DNA from: Hypomyces perniciosus
Taxonomy: Eukaryota > Ascomycota > Sordariomycetes > Hypocreales > Hypocreaceae
Assembly: GCA_008477525.1 (NCBI GenBank)
Contig: SPDT01000005.1
Span: 4,278,001 to 4,342,000 of the forward strand
Direction: 5' to 3'
DNA: 64,000 bases
Made by a program: the position numbers and the translations under genes. Under the pieces are notes generated by a model. That model searched no databases. It saw only the letters and a program-made list of their open reading frames with translations, and was not told where the DNA came from. Below, in pieces: positions 10,911 through 25,400 of the stretch. How positions within the stretch are numbered: position 1 is the stretch's first letter; each line of letters starts with the position of its first letter.

Positions 10911-13900
10911 TTACTGCTAAGCCCAGCATTAAACTAAAAGAAGGCCAGTATATCGAAACATACTTAAACTTAAAGCCTAACACTAAGAGTAACTGCAATT
11001 CCTTAATATCTAATCTATTAAGTTCCCTTTTAATCTCCTTTATGCAACTAAATATTAAAATTAATACTTTTAAAGCCTTAAAAAGCATTAAAGCTAACAG
11101 CTAGGCTTTATTTAAAGACTATATAGCTATTCTTTATATAGTCTGCAAAGTATTTAATAATACTATAGCTTAATTCCTAGTAGGCAACAGATATAATATT
11201 ACTATTTAAATAACTTAAAGCTTTATTAATTACTATAGTAATAATAATATTACTGCTAAATTATAGCCTAAAGCTATTTAAAACTCTTATACTAGTCAAC
11301 TATATATTAGCCTCCCGCTTAATACATTATATTAAACGCGCTTTTAAATATATACTACTATAGCTTTTAAGGTATATTATATAAGAATCCCCCTAGCTAG
11401 CGCTAAAAAGAACCTATAAGTCTTTATTAAACTAGACCTAAAATTAATAGTATAGTAATATAAAGTATATTATATTTATATAATAATTATAGGAATTATT
11501 AATAAAAGATTTAAAGTAGTCCTTAAATATTACTAAAAAAGATAAAATAATTAATAACTTTAGCTAGCTAAAAGATTAAATAATAGTTCTTTAATAAAAA
11601 GAATAAAATTAGCGCCTATTTAAGCTCTATAAAGGTTAATGCGGCTTAATAATAGTTTATATATATAGTTTTAGGCTGCCTAGAGAAAATTATAAACTCT
11701 TTTAATAATATAAAAATAAACTTTTTTAAAGCTGCTAAATTAAAGGTAAAATATAAATTAATTAAAACCTAATTCATATTTAATTCTTAAAATATCTATA
11801 TATAGATTAATAAAGGAAAATAGTACTACTCTCGTTCCTTAAACTATTTAATAAAAGATTTACTTTCTTTAATACTAGTAAAACAGTAAAATTAATATAA
11901 AAGATTAACTTTTTAATATAATATAAAAACTATTAAAACTTTTACCTTTAATAAATAGATAAAAGTAAATTTAAATACTGCCTTTATAATAGTTTAAAAT
12001 ATAAAATATAAATTTACCTATTAAATATTTAATATATTAATAGCTTAAAACTATATAAAGCTATATATTAATAGTATTTAACTAAACTTTTCTATAACTA
12101 TAAAAAGCTAATATACCTTTTAAATATAAAATTATAGAAAGTATAGTAATAAAAGGCAGAGATCTTTAAATAGATTTACCCTTTAGCCTTTAAGCCTTTA
12201 AACTTTATTTAAAATATAATAGCTATTAGCCCCCCTTTATTACTATATATAGCTGTAACAGAAGGGCTATTATAGTCTTAAATAATAATGAAAAAGTAAT
12301 ACTTAAAAACAGTAACCTTTAATAATTTAAATAAATATTAAATAATTAAACTTAAACTATAGAAATAATAAAACTTAAAGGATATTTTAAGCTAATATTA
12401 ATAAAGCAGAGCTAGTATATAATACTGCCTTTACCTTTATAGTAAAAAAAGGCTATAATATTATTATAATATAAAAACTATATATTAATATTACCGAAAA
12501 AGGCTACTACTATATAATACTATACAGAGAATTTTAAACTTTCTTTTTAATAATAACTTAAATTAATTATAGTACTTAACTTTAAGTTTTTATATATATA
12601 AAGAGGAGAATAAGGATTTTAGCTAAGCAGCTATTTATTAAAACTACTTAACATTTATAATAAGTTTATATTAATAGAATTATTACTATTAACCTTTATA
12701 AAAAAATATAATATATCTAATATTTTTATAACTCTATTTATATAATTAATTACTAGAAACTATTTAATAGTAAAAGACTTTAATATAATATACTCTTTAT
12801 AGTAGGCAGCTAATAATTAAAACTAAAGTATATTAATAGCTAACTAGGCCTTTAAAGTTAGCCTCTTTCTCTTTAACCCTTTAAATACCTTAATATATAT
12901 ACTCAGCAATACAATTAACCTAGCATTTTCAAATATCCTACTAGCAAAAGCTATACTAAAAGAACACCTATTTACTAGCTTTAACTATACTATATTAAAT
13001 ATTATAATCCTAGCTTTAGCTTACTGCCTAATACCCTTTAAAAGGTTAAAGGTTAAAAGAGATAATAATAAAGACTACTTTTTAATATTAAAAAAAAAGA
13101 CCTAGCTTTTCCCCTTTATTTAACTAATAATAATAGCTATAAACTAAGCAGTTAAAGCTTTACTATTACTTTTTTATAAATTAGCAAAAATAATAAGCCG
13201 ACTATTAAATTATCTACCTCCTTAACTATAGTAAAGGGCTAATATAAAGAAAGCTATTAAGCTTTCTTAGCTATTAAAAAAACTACAGCTAAACTATTAA
13301 ACACCTATCTCTATAATACTAGGGAATCCTTTAAAAAACAATTAAAAACGCTAAAAAGGTATATTAGTAAGATATTATTAGTTCCGCTAAAAAAAGCAAA
13401 GATATCTTTTATATAGTTTATTAAATAAAGCTATTACTAGTCTTTTAACTACTGCTATTATAGATTAGCAATTAAACTTTTACCTTTTAAAAAGAAAAGG
13501 CTATTACCTTTTATAGCGCTATATTTAAAAGATATATAGTAGCTAAAAATATTAAAGACCTATAGTCTTTAATTAATTAATAACAGTAATTTAAACTCCC
13601 TTTAATAATCCCGCTAAATAAAGCAGTAGCAGCTATAATATATACAAGAAATATATCCTTAAGCATTAATAATATTATAATAAACTTCTTATAGCTTTAC
13701 TGGCTAATAATTAAAAATATATTTACTCCTTTTATAAAACCTGCTTTAAAATTAAGCATTATTTATTAGCTTTTAAATTAATTAAAATAATAATAATCCT
13801 TAAACAAGGGAAAAAAGATCTATTATCCTTAAAGGTCTAAAGGCTAATCTCTCTTTTATTTTACTTAAGTAAAGGACTTAAACGCTTTATTATATAAAGA

Positions 13901-14921
13901 ATTATATATACTATAATTATACAGTAAATACTATATACTAAATAAGCCAGCGCCCTTTTAAAAAGATCTGGCATTAATTTAATTACAGCTTTAGTCTATA
14001 AAGTTAAACTGGCTTTCTATAATAGTAAAGTGGCTACCTTTATTACAGCTAATATTTAAAAGGCTTTTAATATAGTTCTTGCTAATAGACTAACCCTTTA
14101 ACTATAAAAATAAAGCTAGCTTAATTGTATAGCTAAATAGGCCTTTTTATTTATAATAGATTGCAAAGCCTAAGTAAAACTATAAAAAATAACAATTTAA
14201 CTGCTTTTTTTAAGCTATAGCCTCCTTTAAAGATTACTAATATCTTTAATCCTTTTCCTACTCTATATAGCCTTAATATATTATTTATTTGCTACCCCCG
14301 CTTAACCTTAAACAGCAGCTATTAAATAATCCCTCTTTAATAAACTATAAAAGTTTAGCTATATAGATAATACAGCGTTTCTATTTATTGGCAACTCCTT
14401 TAACTAAATAGTAGCCTAGGCTATAGCTGCAGTCTAAAAACTTTATAATAAAGCAGACACAATATAATATTATTTAATCCTAAGAAAATAAAAGTAATAT
14501 ATTTCTCGAGATACTGTATATAAAATAACCTATTAATAATATATAATAATATTAAGAAAATAGTGTTATAAAAAAGGCAATTAAATAGCTAGGTGTTTTC
14601 TTTAATTAAAAACTTAGCTTTAAAATATATATTAAGAAATAAACTATAAAGGCTTATATAGTAATAAATATATTATATAATATCTGACACTTTATTTAAA
14701 AGGCTACTCTATACTTTATATATTAAATAGTCTATACATATATAAAACTAATACTTTATTATAAATTTAAAGTATAATATAAAGGCCTAGATATATATAA
14801 AATGCAATACCTCTTTAACTATATCGCCCTAGTATTTAAGATAGCTATCAAGGCTATTTTCCCTATATAGAGGATAACTCTTATATTAATTTTATATAGA
14901 GCGAGTAGGCTCCCTTTAATA
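10527..14921 (+). mobile_element. Tad-like LINE L1, RIP-degraded, 3' end lost
   Basis: A non-mutated 5' region (10527-10910) is shared with LINE L2 at about 45561-45930. It is followed by a presumed ORF1 (about 10911-12580), which I cannot assign in detail. ORF2 follows. The endonuclease has SNTINLAFSN near 12904-12933, matching the STIDLVFS motif of LINE nucleases. The reverse transcriptase has a KAFNIVLANRL-type palm start near 14066-14098 and the catalytic YADD mutated to YIDN near 14359-14370. A thumb-end reading lies near 14800-14915. The element stops abruptly at 14921 against a truncated Copia LTR. Many TAA/TAG codons make it inactive. Confidence 0.7.
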
Positions 14922-14988
14922 ATATAGCTCCCTAGCGCCGGCCTTAGCGCTTAACAGGCAGTCAAGCCCTAGCCTACTTAACCCAATA
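14922..14988 (-). repeat. Truncated 3' LTR of Copia X
   Basis: This matches the first about 67 bp (minus orientation) of the LTRs at 18856-19121, 32343-32608 and 35269-35542, including CTTAACCCAA at the right end and the GCGCTTAACAGGC block. The rest of the LTR is missing at the junction with LINE L1, which suggests a deletion or recombination. Confidence 0.7.
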
Positions 14989-15239
14989 CACCCCCCAATT
15001 AATAAAGCTATTCCTAATACTTTATTAACAGTTACTCTAGCCTATTTATAGTATTATAATTGGCTAGCTGCGCTCTTAAAGCCTCCTTTATTTAATTAAA
15101 AGCTTTTTATTATAAATATATATTAATATTCTATTATATAGGTAAAAGGAATATAAGCGCTATAGCTATTATTATTTTATAATAATAGGAAGTAAAATAA
15201 TAAAACTTTTAAATAAGTAAATTAGTTTTAAATAGCTAG

Positions 15240-15901
15240 AATAGGTATATTAGCTGCCCCTTAGCTTTATTCTTTACTCTTTTTTTCAGTTATTAATATT
15301 ATTATTATTAATATTAATAATAATATTAATAGTAACAGCAATATAGCCCCCGCTATAAATATTACACTTCTAACTAATTCCCTTTATACTATATATTTAT
15401 TAACTAACAGCAAAATCGCAAAAAAAGAATACCTTATTAGTAAAGCATAGTTATAGTCGCCCCTTACAGGTAGCTTATTGCAGTATCAGTCGCTCAGCTA
15501 GCTGAACAGCTATGCTTATTACTGCTTTTACTTTTATGCTAGCTCTTACTTTAGCTTTTACTCCTGCAAGGGATACTGCAGCTCTTGCCGCTCTTAACGC
15601 GCGCTATACTACTGCCAATATAGCTGCTTATAAAGCACGCCTTACTGCTAAGGCAGCTATTACTTTATCTTTATTAGCTCCTCCTCCTACTCCCGCAGCT
15701 ACTATACTATTATCCCCTCCTTATAAAGGTTACTTAAAGTCGGCAATTACTGGCAAAAGAGACTTCTTTAATATATTTCTATTGCTTGCTTTTAGCAGTA
15801 TACTATTTATTTTAATAATAATTATTAATATACCTTTTAATAAACTTTTCTTTAATTTACCTATATTACTTTATTTAATTATATACTTTATAGTTATTTA
15901 A
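15240..15901 (+). pseudogene. Reading frame antisense to pol near the 3' end of Copia X
   Basis: On the plus strand, opposite to pol, a protein-like sequence is shared with the equivalent place in Copia Y (25960-26596). Shared stretches include TNSL..YLLTNS..AK.EYLI followed by LQSP after RIP-type stops. Further on come AAYKARL.KAA and LLSP.YKGYLKS..GKR. The last 129 codons (15512-15901) are stop-free. There is an Asn-rich lead and an Ala-rich middle. It lies between the end of pol and the 3' LTR. I recognise no family. The minus strand is also fairly open here, so the coding strand is not certain. It could be an accessory gene of the element. Confidence 0.4.
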
Positions 15902-18855
15902 TACTTATATTAATTATATACTAGCTCCTTTAGGCTATAAACAAATAATTAAATAAATATACTATTTTTTCTTTATATACTTATGAAGTTATATAATTAA
16001 CTACCAATTTAATATAAAAAGATATTGCGCTTTTAATTTAATTTATTAAAAAAAGAGAATTTAATTTACGTTAAAAAGGCTGCTGCTTTAAGCAGTAGTA
16101 ATAATAATAATAATACCTTTTATATATAGGTATATAAAGGCTAGAAAACTTTTAGAGAATAGTTATTGCAGTAATAAAATATACCCCCTATAATATATAG
16201 CCTATAAGCCAAAATTAATTAATTTTTTATATTTTTAGATATTCTATTCTAGTACTTATATATCTATTAAATTTAATAATACTTTAAAATATTTATAATA
16301 CTGCTATAGTAAAGCTTTAATAAGCCTATTAATAGGTATAAAGTTAATAGAAAAATACAAAAATATAGATAATGTTTTTTAGTATTCCTATTAAAGCTAT
16401 ATATTTTATATATTAATATAATATAAGTAAATATTAATTTATATACTCTTTTTAATTGTAAAATATATGATTAATTAATTGTTATAATTAATATTCTAGT
16501 TAATATTAGGTTTAAATTTTATTTCCTAGAAAAAGCAATATAAACCTATAGCCTTTTTTGCTATTTAAGTAAAAGCAAACAGCTCAGCTTTTTTATAAAT
16601 ATATTAATAATACTTTAATATATTATATTCTATAAAATAAAGCTTAAAACAAGTATAATAAAATACCCTTAAAATAATCTTTAAATATTTATATTATTAG
16701 TAAAAAAAGTATTACTTAAAGCAGTTATAATGTATATTTCTCCTCTCCTTTTATATTAAAAAGCTAAATAATATTATATATATATATAGGGGATTAGTTA
16801 ATTAACTGCTTTAAAGTACTCTTTATTAAATTTCATTAAAAACTATTATAAAGCTAAAGTACTATAAACTATATTAAGCCTTATTATAATAGTTATATAA
16901 ATTATTAAGATTACTTTTTTTTATGTATTTTAATAGTTACTTTGAAAGCTTATAATATATTTTTCTAAAGCTTTATAATAAGTATTAAAATTATAAGAAG
17001 CTATATTCTTTTATTAAACTTAAATTATTTTATAATTTTGTTGAAATAAGTTTTATAGGAAGAATATATGTTATACTTTATATAATTATAGGTAATTTTA
17101 ATCTTTAAAAGCTACTATATATCTCCTTTACTATATCGCTTATACTTTACTTTTAAAGCATTTATTAATTTAATATAAAGGGCTTTATTATTATAATAAT
17201 ATATAATTAAAATATTACTTATATAAAATATAATAAAAATCTTTTAAGCTTTATTATAAAAAGGATAAAGCTTTTTAAAGTTTTAGATTAACCTTTATTA
17301 CTTTAAAGTTAAAGATAGTTTATTAAACTATAGCTTTAGCGAGTCCTTTAAACTATATAAAGCTTTTTAAATTTTAAATAAATATTTAGCTATTTAAAAC
17401 CTTTAAAGAGTTTATATATAACTAGTTTTAAATTTTAATCCTTTAAAGTATTAAAAAACGTATTCTTTAATGTTATATTACTTTAATTTAAAGTTAAATT
17501 TTACTATAAAAACAATAAATATATAAAAGAAATACTATTAATATAGCTATATATATACTCTTTATAATAAAGCACTTTTATAAATCCCTTTAAACTATAA
17601 AATAAACTTTATAATATTTTAAACTTTTATTTTAATTAAACTTATAAGTAAGAACCTAATATATTAATAATAGCTTTATTATTACCTTAAAATATAATAT
17701 CTTTTATTAAATCCCTTTTATATATAAAAAATTAATTTTATTATATATAGTTTATTTAAATTTATCTTTAAGTAAATATTTTATAAACTCTTTTTAATTT
17801 TCTAGCAGTTTTACTAAATCCTTTTAGTAAATAATTAGTTTATTAAAAGCTATATTCTTTTAAAAAAAGGATTTATAGTTTACTATTATATTAAAAACAG
17901 TAAATACTATTTCTATACTCTTTAATTTAGTATTTATCAACTTTTATTAATTAAATAATAATTAATATAGTATTAAACTAAAAAGTTTAATAATTATCAA
18001 ATATATATTAAATATATTATCTCTAAAAGTAATACTTAAAGTATATATCCTAATCCTATATACTAGGAAATATTTATTAGCCTTTTTTATAGGTTATTTC
18101 CTTTAAAGTTTTAAACTTTTATAAATATTAACTATTACTTTACTACTTAAAAGATTACTAGCTAGTATTTCTTTAAAGGTTTACTTTTTTTTATAAAATT
18201 AAATAAATCTTTTATATATTAATCTACTTTTAACTTTTAAAGACCATCTTTTTTTATTAAATTATATACCTTTAATATATAAAGCTATTCTTTTATTATA
18301 TCCCTCTTTATAAAAAAAAGTAAATTGCTTATAAAAGTATTATTTAAAGTTTTTATTAGTATATTAATATTATATATAAAAATTAACTATTTTAAAGTAG
18401 CCTTTAATATTTAAAGATTAAAGGTCCTTTTAAATATATTAATAATATATTTAAAGTATCTATTAAATTATCTTTAATACTTTATATCTCTATTACCTTT
18501 AAAGTATACATTTCCTTTTTATATTACCTATAAAGGTATTTTTTACTATAAGAATATATATTAAAAAAAGTTTAAATTCTAGTTTATTTTCTTTAACTTT
18601 ATTAAATAGTGTATTTAACTTAACAATAAATAATTTATCTGTAATCTCTTTATTACTAGTAAAGAAGTTAGTTTTATTAAATTATATATTATTTATAATA
18701 ATTACTTTTATTAGGCAGGGTAATTAAATATAATATATATTATTTGCAATATAGCTAATAAAATATTTAATTAGCCTTTTAAGCTTAGTTTTAAATTCTC
18801 TTTTCTTTTAGCTAGCCTTATAGTTTCTGTTAAGTATATAGGCGCAATCGCTATA

Positions 18856-19121
18856 TATAGCAGAGTACAGTACAGCTATATAGAGTATAGAGAAATAGGA
18901 AATAAAGCTTGATTTTATAAAAGAGAATATACTATAGTGGCCTTACTATATATATATATAGCTAATATAAAGAAAAAGCTGTATATAGGCGCTTTATAAG
19001 CGCCTATATAGTCTAATATATCGCTTATACAATATATATATTAGCTTATATCTACTTATATAACAAATAAAAGCTCCTTAGCGCTAATAAACAGTAAGGC
19101 CCTAGCCTACTTAACCTAACA
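18856..19121 (-). repeat. 3' LTR of Copia Y
   Basis: 266 bp, the same length as the partner at 32343-32608 and closely similar, including the palindromic GCGCTTTATAAGCGC block. The minus-strand start TGTTAGGTTAAG corresponds to TGTTGGGTTAAG in the copy at 35542. Confidence 0.8.
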
Positions 19122-19260
19122 CACCTATTAATTAATAAGGCTATTCTTAATGCTTTATTAGCTGCTACTTTAGCTTATTTATAGTATTATAATTAACTGG
19201 CTACGCTTTTAAAGCCTCTTTTACTTAATTAAAAGCTCTTTATTGTAAATATATATTAAT

Positions 19261-19432
19261 TGTTACGGCACTAACCGTGACGCGATATTGACGCCCTGTT
19301 ACGTGAGCCCCGGTCACGTAACCAGGCCCTAACGCGTTCCTAGCTATAGCTTTCCGTAGAGCCTCAGGGCTTTCTTGCTCTCTATAGCATAATAATAATA
19401 TTTGCCTTAACCTGCCTTTCCATGCTGTAATA
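19261..19432 (+). repeat. 5' LTR of Gypsy Z
   Basis: 172 bp. It starts TGTTACGGCACTAACCGTGA and ends in a mutated form of CCGTGATA. The ends form an inverted repeat (TGTCACGGCAC type). TTAAT precedes it as target duplication. Confidence 0.85.
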
Positions 19433-22400
19433 GTTTATGCTATCCTTTAACTCGGCTGCGCTATTGCAAGGCATATACCTAACCAATTATAAATTCCCCC
19501 TAAATCCCTTTTTATTCCTAAACCTATAATAACGCCTCTACGGCTTAGCCCTTATCCCTTAAACCCTATTTTTATAGGAAACTAATTATAAGTGAGATAA
19601 ATATAAATGCCTTAAACCTTGCCCTGCAGCCTAACCTAGCCTAATAGACTATAATTTTAACTATAAAGTTTACGCCTTTCCCTTTTCTTTTTAAAACCCT
19701 ATAAAAATCTAGCGTTAATAGCGATTATATATATCTAATAAATGCAATTATTAAGGATAATGACTTTTATTACTAATTTCATCTCTTTAACTAAGTAATT
19801 GAAAAGGGCTTAGCTTAATAAAAAGAATAAAAATAAACCTTTAAATAGGAAATCTTAAAGTAAACAGCTGAAAATTAAAACTTTAAAGTATAAATTAAAG
19901 CCTAGGTTAAAGCTTTAAATATAGCTTTACTATTAAGCCTTAAATATAATAACTTACTTAACTGCTGCTAGATTAAAGACTTTAAGTAATTTAGTAGTAA
20001 ATAAAAGGATATTATTAAATGTTAGTAAGAATATATTAATTAGCGTTTTTAAATTAATATTACTTTTACGGGCAATTAATTAATTTTCTCGACTAAATTT
20101 AAGAAAATCTTATATATTACAGGTCTTTTAAAGGGAATTATATACTAACTATAATAAAGAAACTTAAACACTATTATTAAAAGTTTTAATAACCCTGTTT
20201 AATAGTATTAAGAGATTAATATAGTACTTTTCGCTAATTTTAATAAATAATATAAAGTAATTAACCTCTTTTAAAAGGTATTATAATCTTTTAATAACCT
20301 GTATATATTAAATAAGCTTTTTTAGAACTTTATAGTAAAGTTATTTATATTAGGCAGTAAATGCAGTAAAACTGCTAAGTAGATAATAGAGGCTGTAAAG
20401 ATAAAGGTCTTTTAGGAGCTTGCTAATACTATAAAGACTTAAATAATTAAGCCAGATAAGTTTAACTTTATTAAATAGTATTAACTCTATTAAACTATTT
20501 ATAATAGGCTCTAAGAGGGCGTTTACTATAATGCCTTCTGCACTGCCTAAATAGGCTAGCGTTAATAAGGCTATTAATAGTAGCAGTATTAGTATTAACA
20601 GTAATATTATTAATGCTAGTAGAATAACTAAGCCGCTACTTTAGCGCTGGCCAGTGACTTAATATAACTAGATACTATATATACCCTGCTACCTTACCTT
20701 TAAATCTCTTGCAAGGAATATATTATTAAAGGACTCTACTTTTACTGTAAAAAAGTAAACTATAGCTTTAATAAATGCAATAAAAAAAGCAGTTTAATAT
20801 GTATTAAGGCAATTTATATTAAATATAAAATTAAAACCGCTAAGTTTAGCTATATTAACTATACTTTAACCTAGCAGTACCTTAAAGCTAATAATAAAAT
20901 AGCCTAGTAAAGTATAATTACTAAACCTTAATAGCGCGCTAATATTACCTGCAATGTTTCGGTAACTTATAAATCCGGGCCTTAAATAATATACCTTTTC
21001 TAAGTATTAATAAAGATAATAATGGTAGCGCTGCCCTGTTAACTTTCAGTTTACCCTAGTTTAGCTAGCCTTACCTATTAGGAACCTAGACTTAACTTGT
21101 AAATTAAGGAAAAGATTAACTTTTACTAAAAGTTATAAATAAAGGTTAACTGTAAATAAAACTGTTATCTTAAAATAGATTTACTGCTGTCTTTTTAGTG
21201 AAAAACCCTTTAAACTTAAATGAATAGATAGTAAATCCCTCCTAGTATAAACCATACTATTCTTTATATATAATATCTATATTAATATAAAAGCTTTAAT
21301 AGATAGCGGCTATATACTTTAGGCTTTTACTAGCTGCGCTTTTATTAAGCGATTTAATATTATTATTTAATAACTACTATTTACTAGGAATTTTTTATTT
21401 ACTAATAAAAGTATAGCTAATAAAATCTTAAACTTTAATATTAATTAAGAGGAGTTAACTATTACCTTTAAATCCTATTACTGTTATAACTATTATTTCC
21501 TGAGAAGTATAGCCGGCCTTATATAAATCTTTATAGGAGTTAAAATAAAAAATAATTTTACTAAAGCTAATATAGGGAGTATATATTACCAGCAACTAAT
21601 AGTTAAAGATACTTTAAATAAAGTAGAGCCTGACTTAAATGGATAAAGAACTATACTATATTAATAACTATTAGTCGAGAATACTTTAAAAGAAATAGAC
21701 TATAATTTAACTAGGGAAAGGGCCCTTGAACTGCGTATTCTATAAACCTTAATGCTAAACCGAGATTATTATATAACCTGCAGGTATAGTGGAATTAATA
21801 ATAAGGAAATATGGGTATAAATAATCTTGAACTAAGTATGCATAAAGCTACTGCCCGCCTTTATAATCTGCGGTTAATAATGAAAAGGGAAACCTTTATT
21901 AAAGCTATTATTATTACTTTTTAGTATATTATTTCTATAAAATTAAATTAAACTTTAAAATTAAGAAGTATACTTAAATATAGTAGATATATAGATAGTG
22001 GCAGCTATAAACTTTATTACTTTTTATTAATAACTATATATCCGCGCAATAAAAGTAACCTAAAAGGAGATTAATTAAGCTATTAAAATTAAAGAATTAA
22101 TATTTATTACTTTATTAAAGCTTTTAAATAAATTTTTTTAATAAATATTTATAGGATAAGGAAACTAGATTAAGGCAAAAATAGTATTATTTAAAAAGAT
22201 ATATAACTTTATTAATAAATATTACTTTATAGTATAATTAAAAAAGATTATAGCTGCTAATATTAAGAAATTTATAGTAAGGAAACTTAAGTTTAGTAAG
22301 CTGGATATTTTAAAAAAAACTGCTATTTTAGCTATATGATTTATATAATGCCTTCCTGCTAAAGACAGTAAATAAACTTCTTTTATAATAGGCCTAGGAT

Positions 22401-22649
22401 TATAAAATTAAGATACTGCCAGGAAAAGACCTACTGTATTAAAAGAATAGGCTATTTTTACTTAATAAACTAAAGGTAATAAAAAAATAGTTGGATAATA
22501 ATTTAGCGAAAGGATTTATTTGCGAATCGCGAGTATAATGCGCTGCTCTTTTCCTTTTAGCCGCAAAACTAGGAGGCAGCGTTTATATCTGTTAAAATTA
22601 CTAAGGGTTAAATAATATTACTATTAAAAATCGGTACCTATTGCTATTA

Positions 22650-23030
22650 ATCCAGGAAACCTTTAACGCTTTAAGCTGTATAAAGGTATATATAAAACTT
22701 AATATTATTGCTGCATTTAATAACCTTTATATTGCTGAAGGGGATATATAGAAAATAGCGTTTATTATAAAGTTTAGCCTTTTTAAGATATTAGTTATAC
22801 CTTTTAGCCTCTATAATATACCTGCTATATTCTAATATTATATTAATAATACTTTTTATAACCTTTTTAACTGTATTTATATAGTATACTTTAACGATAT
22901 CTTTATATATTTATTATACTAAAAAGAGTATTAAAAATATATATAAAGTGGTAGCCTGCCTTTAAGACGCTGGCCTTTAAATTAATATTATTAAATGCAA
23001 GTTTAAGATAATAAGGATAAAATACTTTAG
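22650..23030 (+). pseudogene. Reverse transcriptase domain of Gypsy Z, RIP-degraded
   Basis: The plus-strand frame reads FNNLYIAEGDI.KIAFIIKF, then IPFSLYNIPAIF and IVYFNDIFIY. These match the Gypsy RT blocks FNLIRI.EGDEWKTAF, MPFGLCNAPATF and YLDDILIY. The catalytic YLDD has become YFND and a Trp codon has become TAG, the expected effects of CpA to TpA change. Confidence 0.8.
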
Positions 23031-24229
23031 CTTGATTATTACTTTAGAGGGACTAGAAATAGATTTTAAGAAAATTAAAGCTATATTAAACTAGCAATTA
23101 CCTAGGGGAGTAAAGGACCTGTAAAAGTTCTTTAACTTTATAAATTTTTATTGCCGTTTTATTTAAAGATACTTTAAAATAGCTGCATTATTAAATAAGC
23201 TTTTAAAGAAGGATTAACTATATATTTAAAGAGAGAAATAGCAGGAAGCCTTTAACTTAATTAAATATACTTTTAAATTAACTTTAGTTTTAGCTTTTTT
23301 TAAATATAATAAATAAATAGTCTTTAAGATTAATGCCTTTAACTAGGTATTAGGCAGTATTTTATTGCAGTATAATAAAGAGGGTATTTTTTGCTTTATT
23401 ATATTCTTTTCTGTAAAGTATAACGCTTAAGAATATAATTATAAGATCTATAATAAAGAACTTTTAGCTATTATTAAAGTAATAGAGGAGTAGCGCTTAA
23501 AATTATAAAGTTTATAAGAGTTTAATATTATTATAGACTATAAAAACCTTAAATACTTTACTTTAATAAAAGCCTTGAATTAGCAGTAAGTTTAATAGTT
23601 TAAATTCCTTTCTGGCTTTAATTTCTATATTGTCTATTAACCTGGCTTTAAAGCTATAAAGCTTAACGCTTTAAGTAAAAAAGCGGAAAATAGGCCTGCG
23701 AAATGAGACCTTTTTGACAATTAAATTAAAAACAGGCAATGCATTATCCTCCTGCAGAGTTCTTTTAGCCTTCAAGTTTAGGCGATATTTTAAGAAAAAG
23801 TCTTATTAGATATTAAACTGTCTATAAAGGCTGCCCCTATAGCTATAATAATACTAGCAGACAATAGATTAATTGATAACCTAATCGCAGCGGCATATAA
23901 ATAAAATACTATAGCGAGAGAAATAGTAACTGCACTTTAAGACTTTAATATCTGCTAATAGCTAAAACAGCTTTATAGAAAACTCTGGATTGCAATAAAT
24001 AATTGCTAAGTAATAAATAATAGAATTTATTACTGAGAGTAGCTTTTTATTCCCCCTAATAATAAGCTTTATATATAAATTTTATTTAGAAACTATTTAA
24101 GTGGCTTAGCTGGATACCTAGGCAGGTTTAAAACTTTAAACCTTATTAGCTGGATATACTAGTAGCTATAGATTTTAAGAGACATTAAAGTATTTATATA
24201 AGCCTATAAACTGTATATTAAAACAAAGG

Positions 24230-24530
24230 CCTTGCGATCTTTACTATAAGGCTTCCTTTAACTATTATTAATCCTATTCCGCGTATAGTTAAATATTTCT
24301 ATTAATTATATTATATTGCTGCTTAAATCCCGCCGCTATAATACTACCTATAAGCATTTATTAATAGTAGTCTACTGCTTTATAAAAATATATTATTTTA
24401 TATTTATTACTTTACTATTAGTAAAAGAGCTAGTTAATACATTTATTAGCAGGATTTACTGCCTTTATAGTATATTTAATAATATTATATTAAACTGTAG
24501 TATATAGTTTATATTAAAATTCTAAAAATA
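24230..24530 (+). pseudogene. Integrase core fragment of Gypsy Z
   Basis: A stop-free run at 24316-24507 includes TYKHLLIVVYCFIKIYYF and ELVNTFISRIYCLYSIFNNI, aligning with Gypsy integrase blocks of the form YKHLLVVVDRFTKM.HFIP and LPD.IVSDRG. The first catalytic Asp of the DDE triad in VVVDRF has changed to Tyr (VVYCF). Confidence 0.75.
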
Positions 24531-25239
24531 ACTCTTAAAGGGATTAAGAGTTATATTAAAACAGTTATTAGCTTTCTACTTCAAGACTAATAGCTAGATT
24601 AAGAGAATGAATATAAGCGTAAAATAATACCTGTAAGCTTTTATTAACTTTTACTAGGATAACTAGGCTTATTGGCTTTTATTAGCTGAATTTACTGCAA
24701 ATAATATAATATCTAAAACTACTGGTATATTGCTGTTTTTCGCTAATTATAGTTTTAACCTTTATTTAAAGATAAAGCCTTTATAGCTTTACCTGCTAAA
24801 CCTTTCTGCAGTAAAGAAAAAAAAGTTTTTCTGCGCTAATACTATTATTAAGCAATTTAAATATATTATTATACAGCTAAAAGCCTTTACTAAAGCTTTA
24901 AAAAAAAGATATAAAGAGAATGTAAATGTATAGAAAGAGGCATTACTACTTTATACTGTTAGGCAGGAAGACTTTATTAATATATAAAATATAAAAATTA
25001 ACTGGCTAATAAAGAAGCTGGATAATAAATAGGCAGGGCTTTATATAATAATAAAGGTATACCTATAAGCCTGCGCTATTAGCCTGCTAGAAGGCATAAA
25101 GATTTTCTTAATTCTATATAACTCCCTCTTATAACTTAAAATAGCCACTTTACTATATCTTAGGCAAAAGATAATTAATAAAGCCAAGTTAAGAAATATT
25201 TAAAGTAAAATACTGAAAAGAGAAAATAATATAAATAAA

Positions 25240-25400
25240 GTATAAAAGAAATAGGAGTTTAAAGCGCTTTTAGATTATTATAATAATAACAGATTCTACT
25301 ACTTTATTAAATAGAAATACTATACTACTATATAGCAATTAACTAAGGACCTGTAAAGCTAAGAAAGGGTAATATAAGACTTCTATAAAGGAAACCTAGA
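25240..25400 (+). pseudogene. Chromodomain at C-terminus of Gypsy Z pol
   Basis: The frame reads EEFKALLDYYNNNRFYYFIK followed by a TAG in place of Trp. It then continues to a C-terminal part ending in DFYKGNLEKL. This matches the chromodomain pattern (E.ILD.R...R.F.YLVKWKGY...TWEP...) that tethers chromoviral integrases to modified histones. Assignment is by pattern only. Confidence 0.6.
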
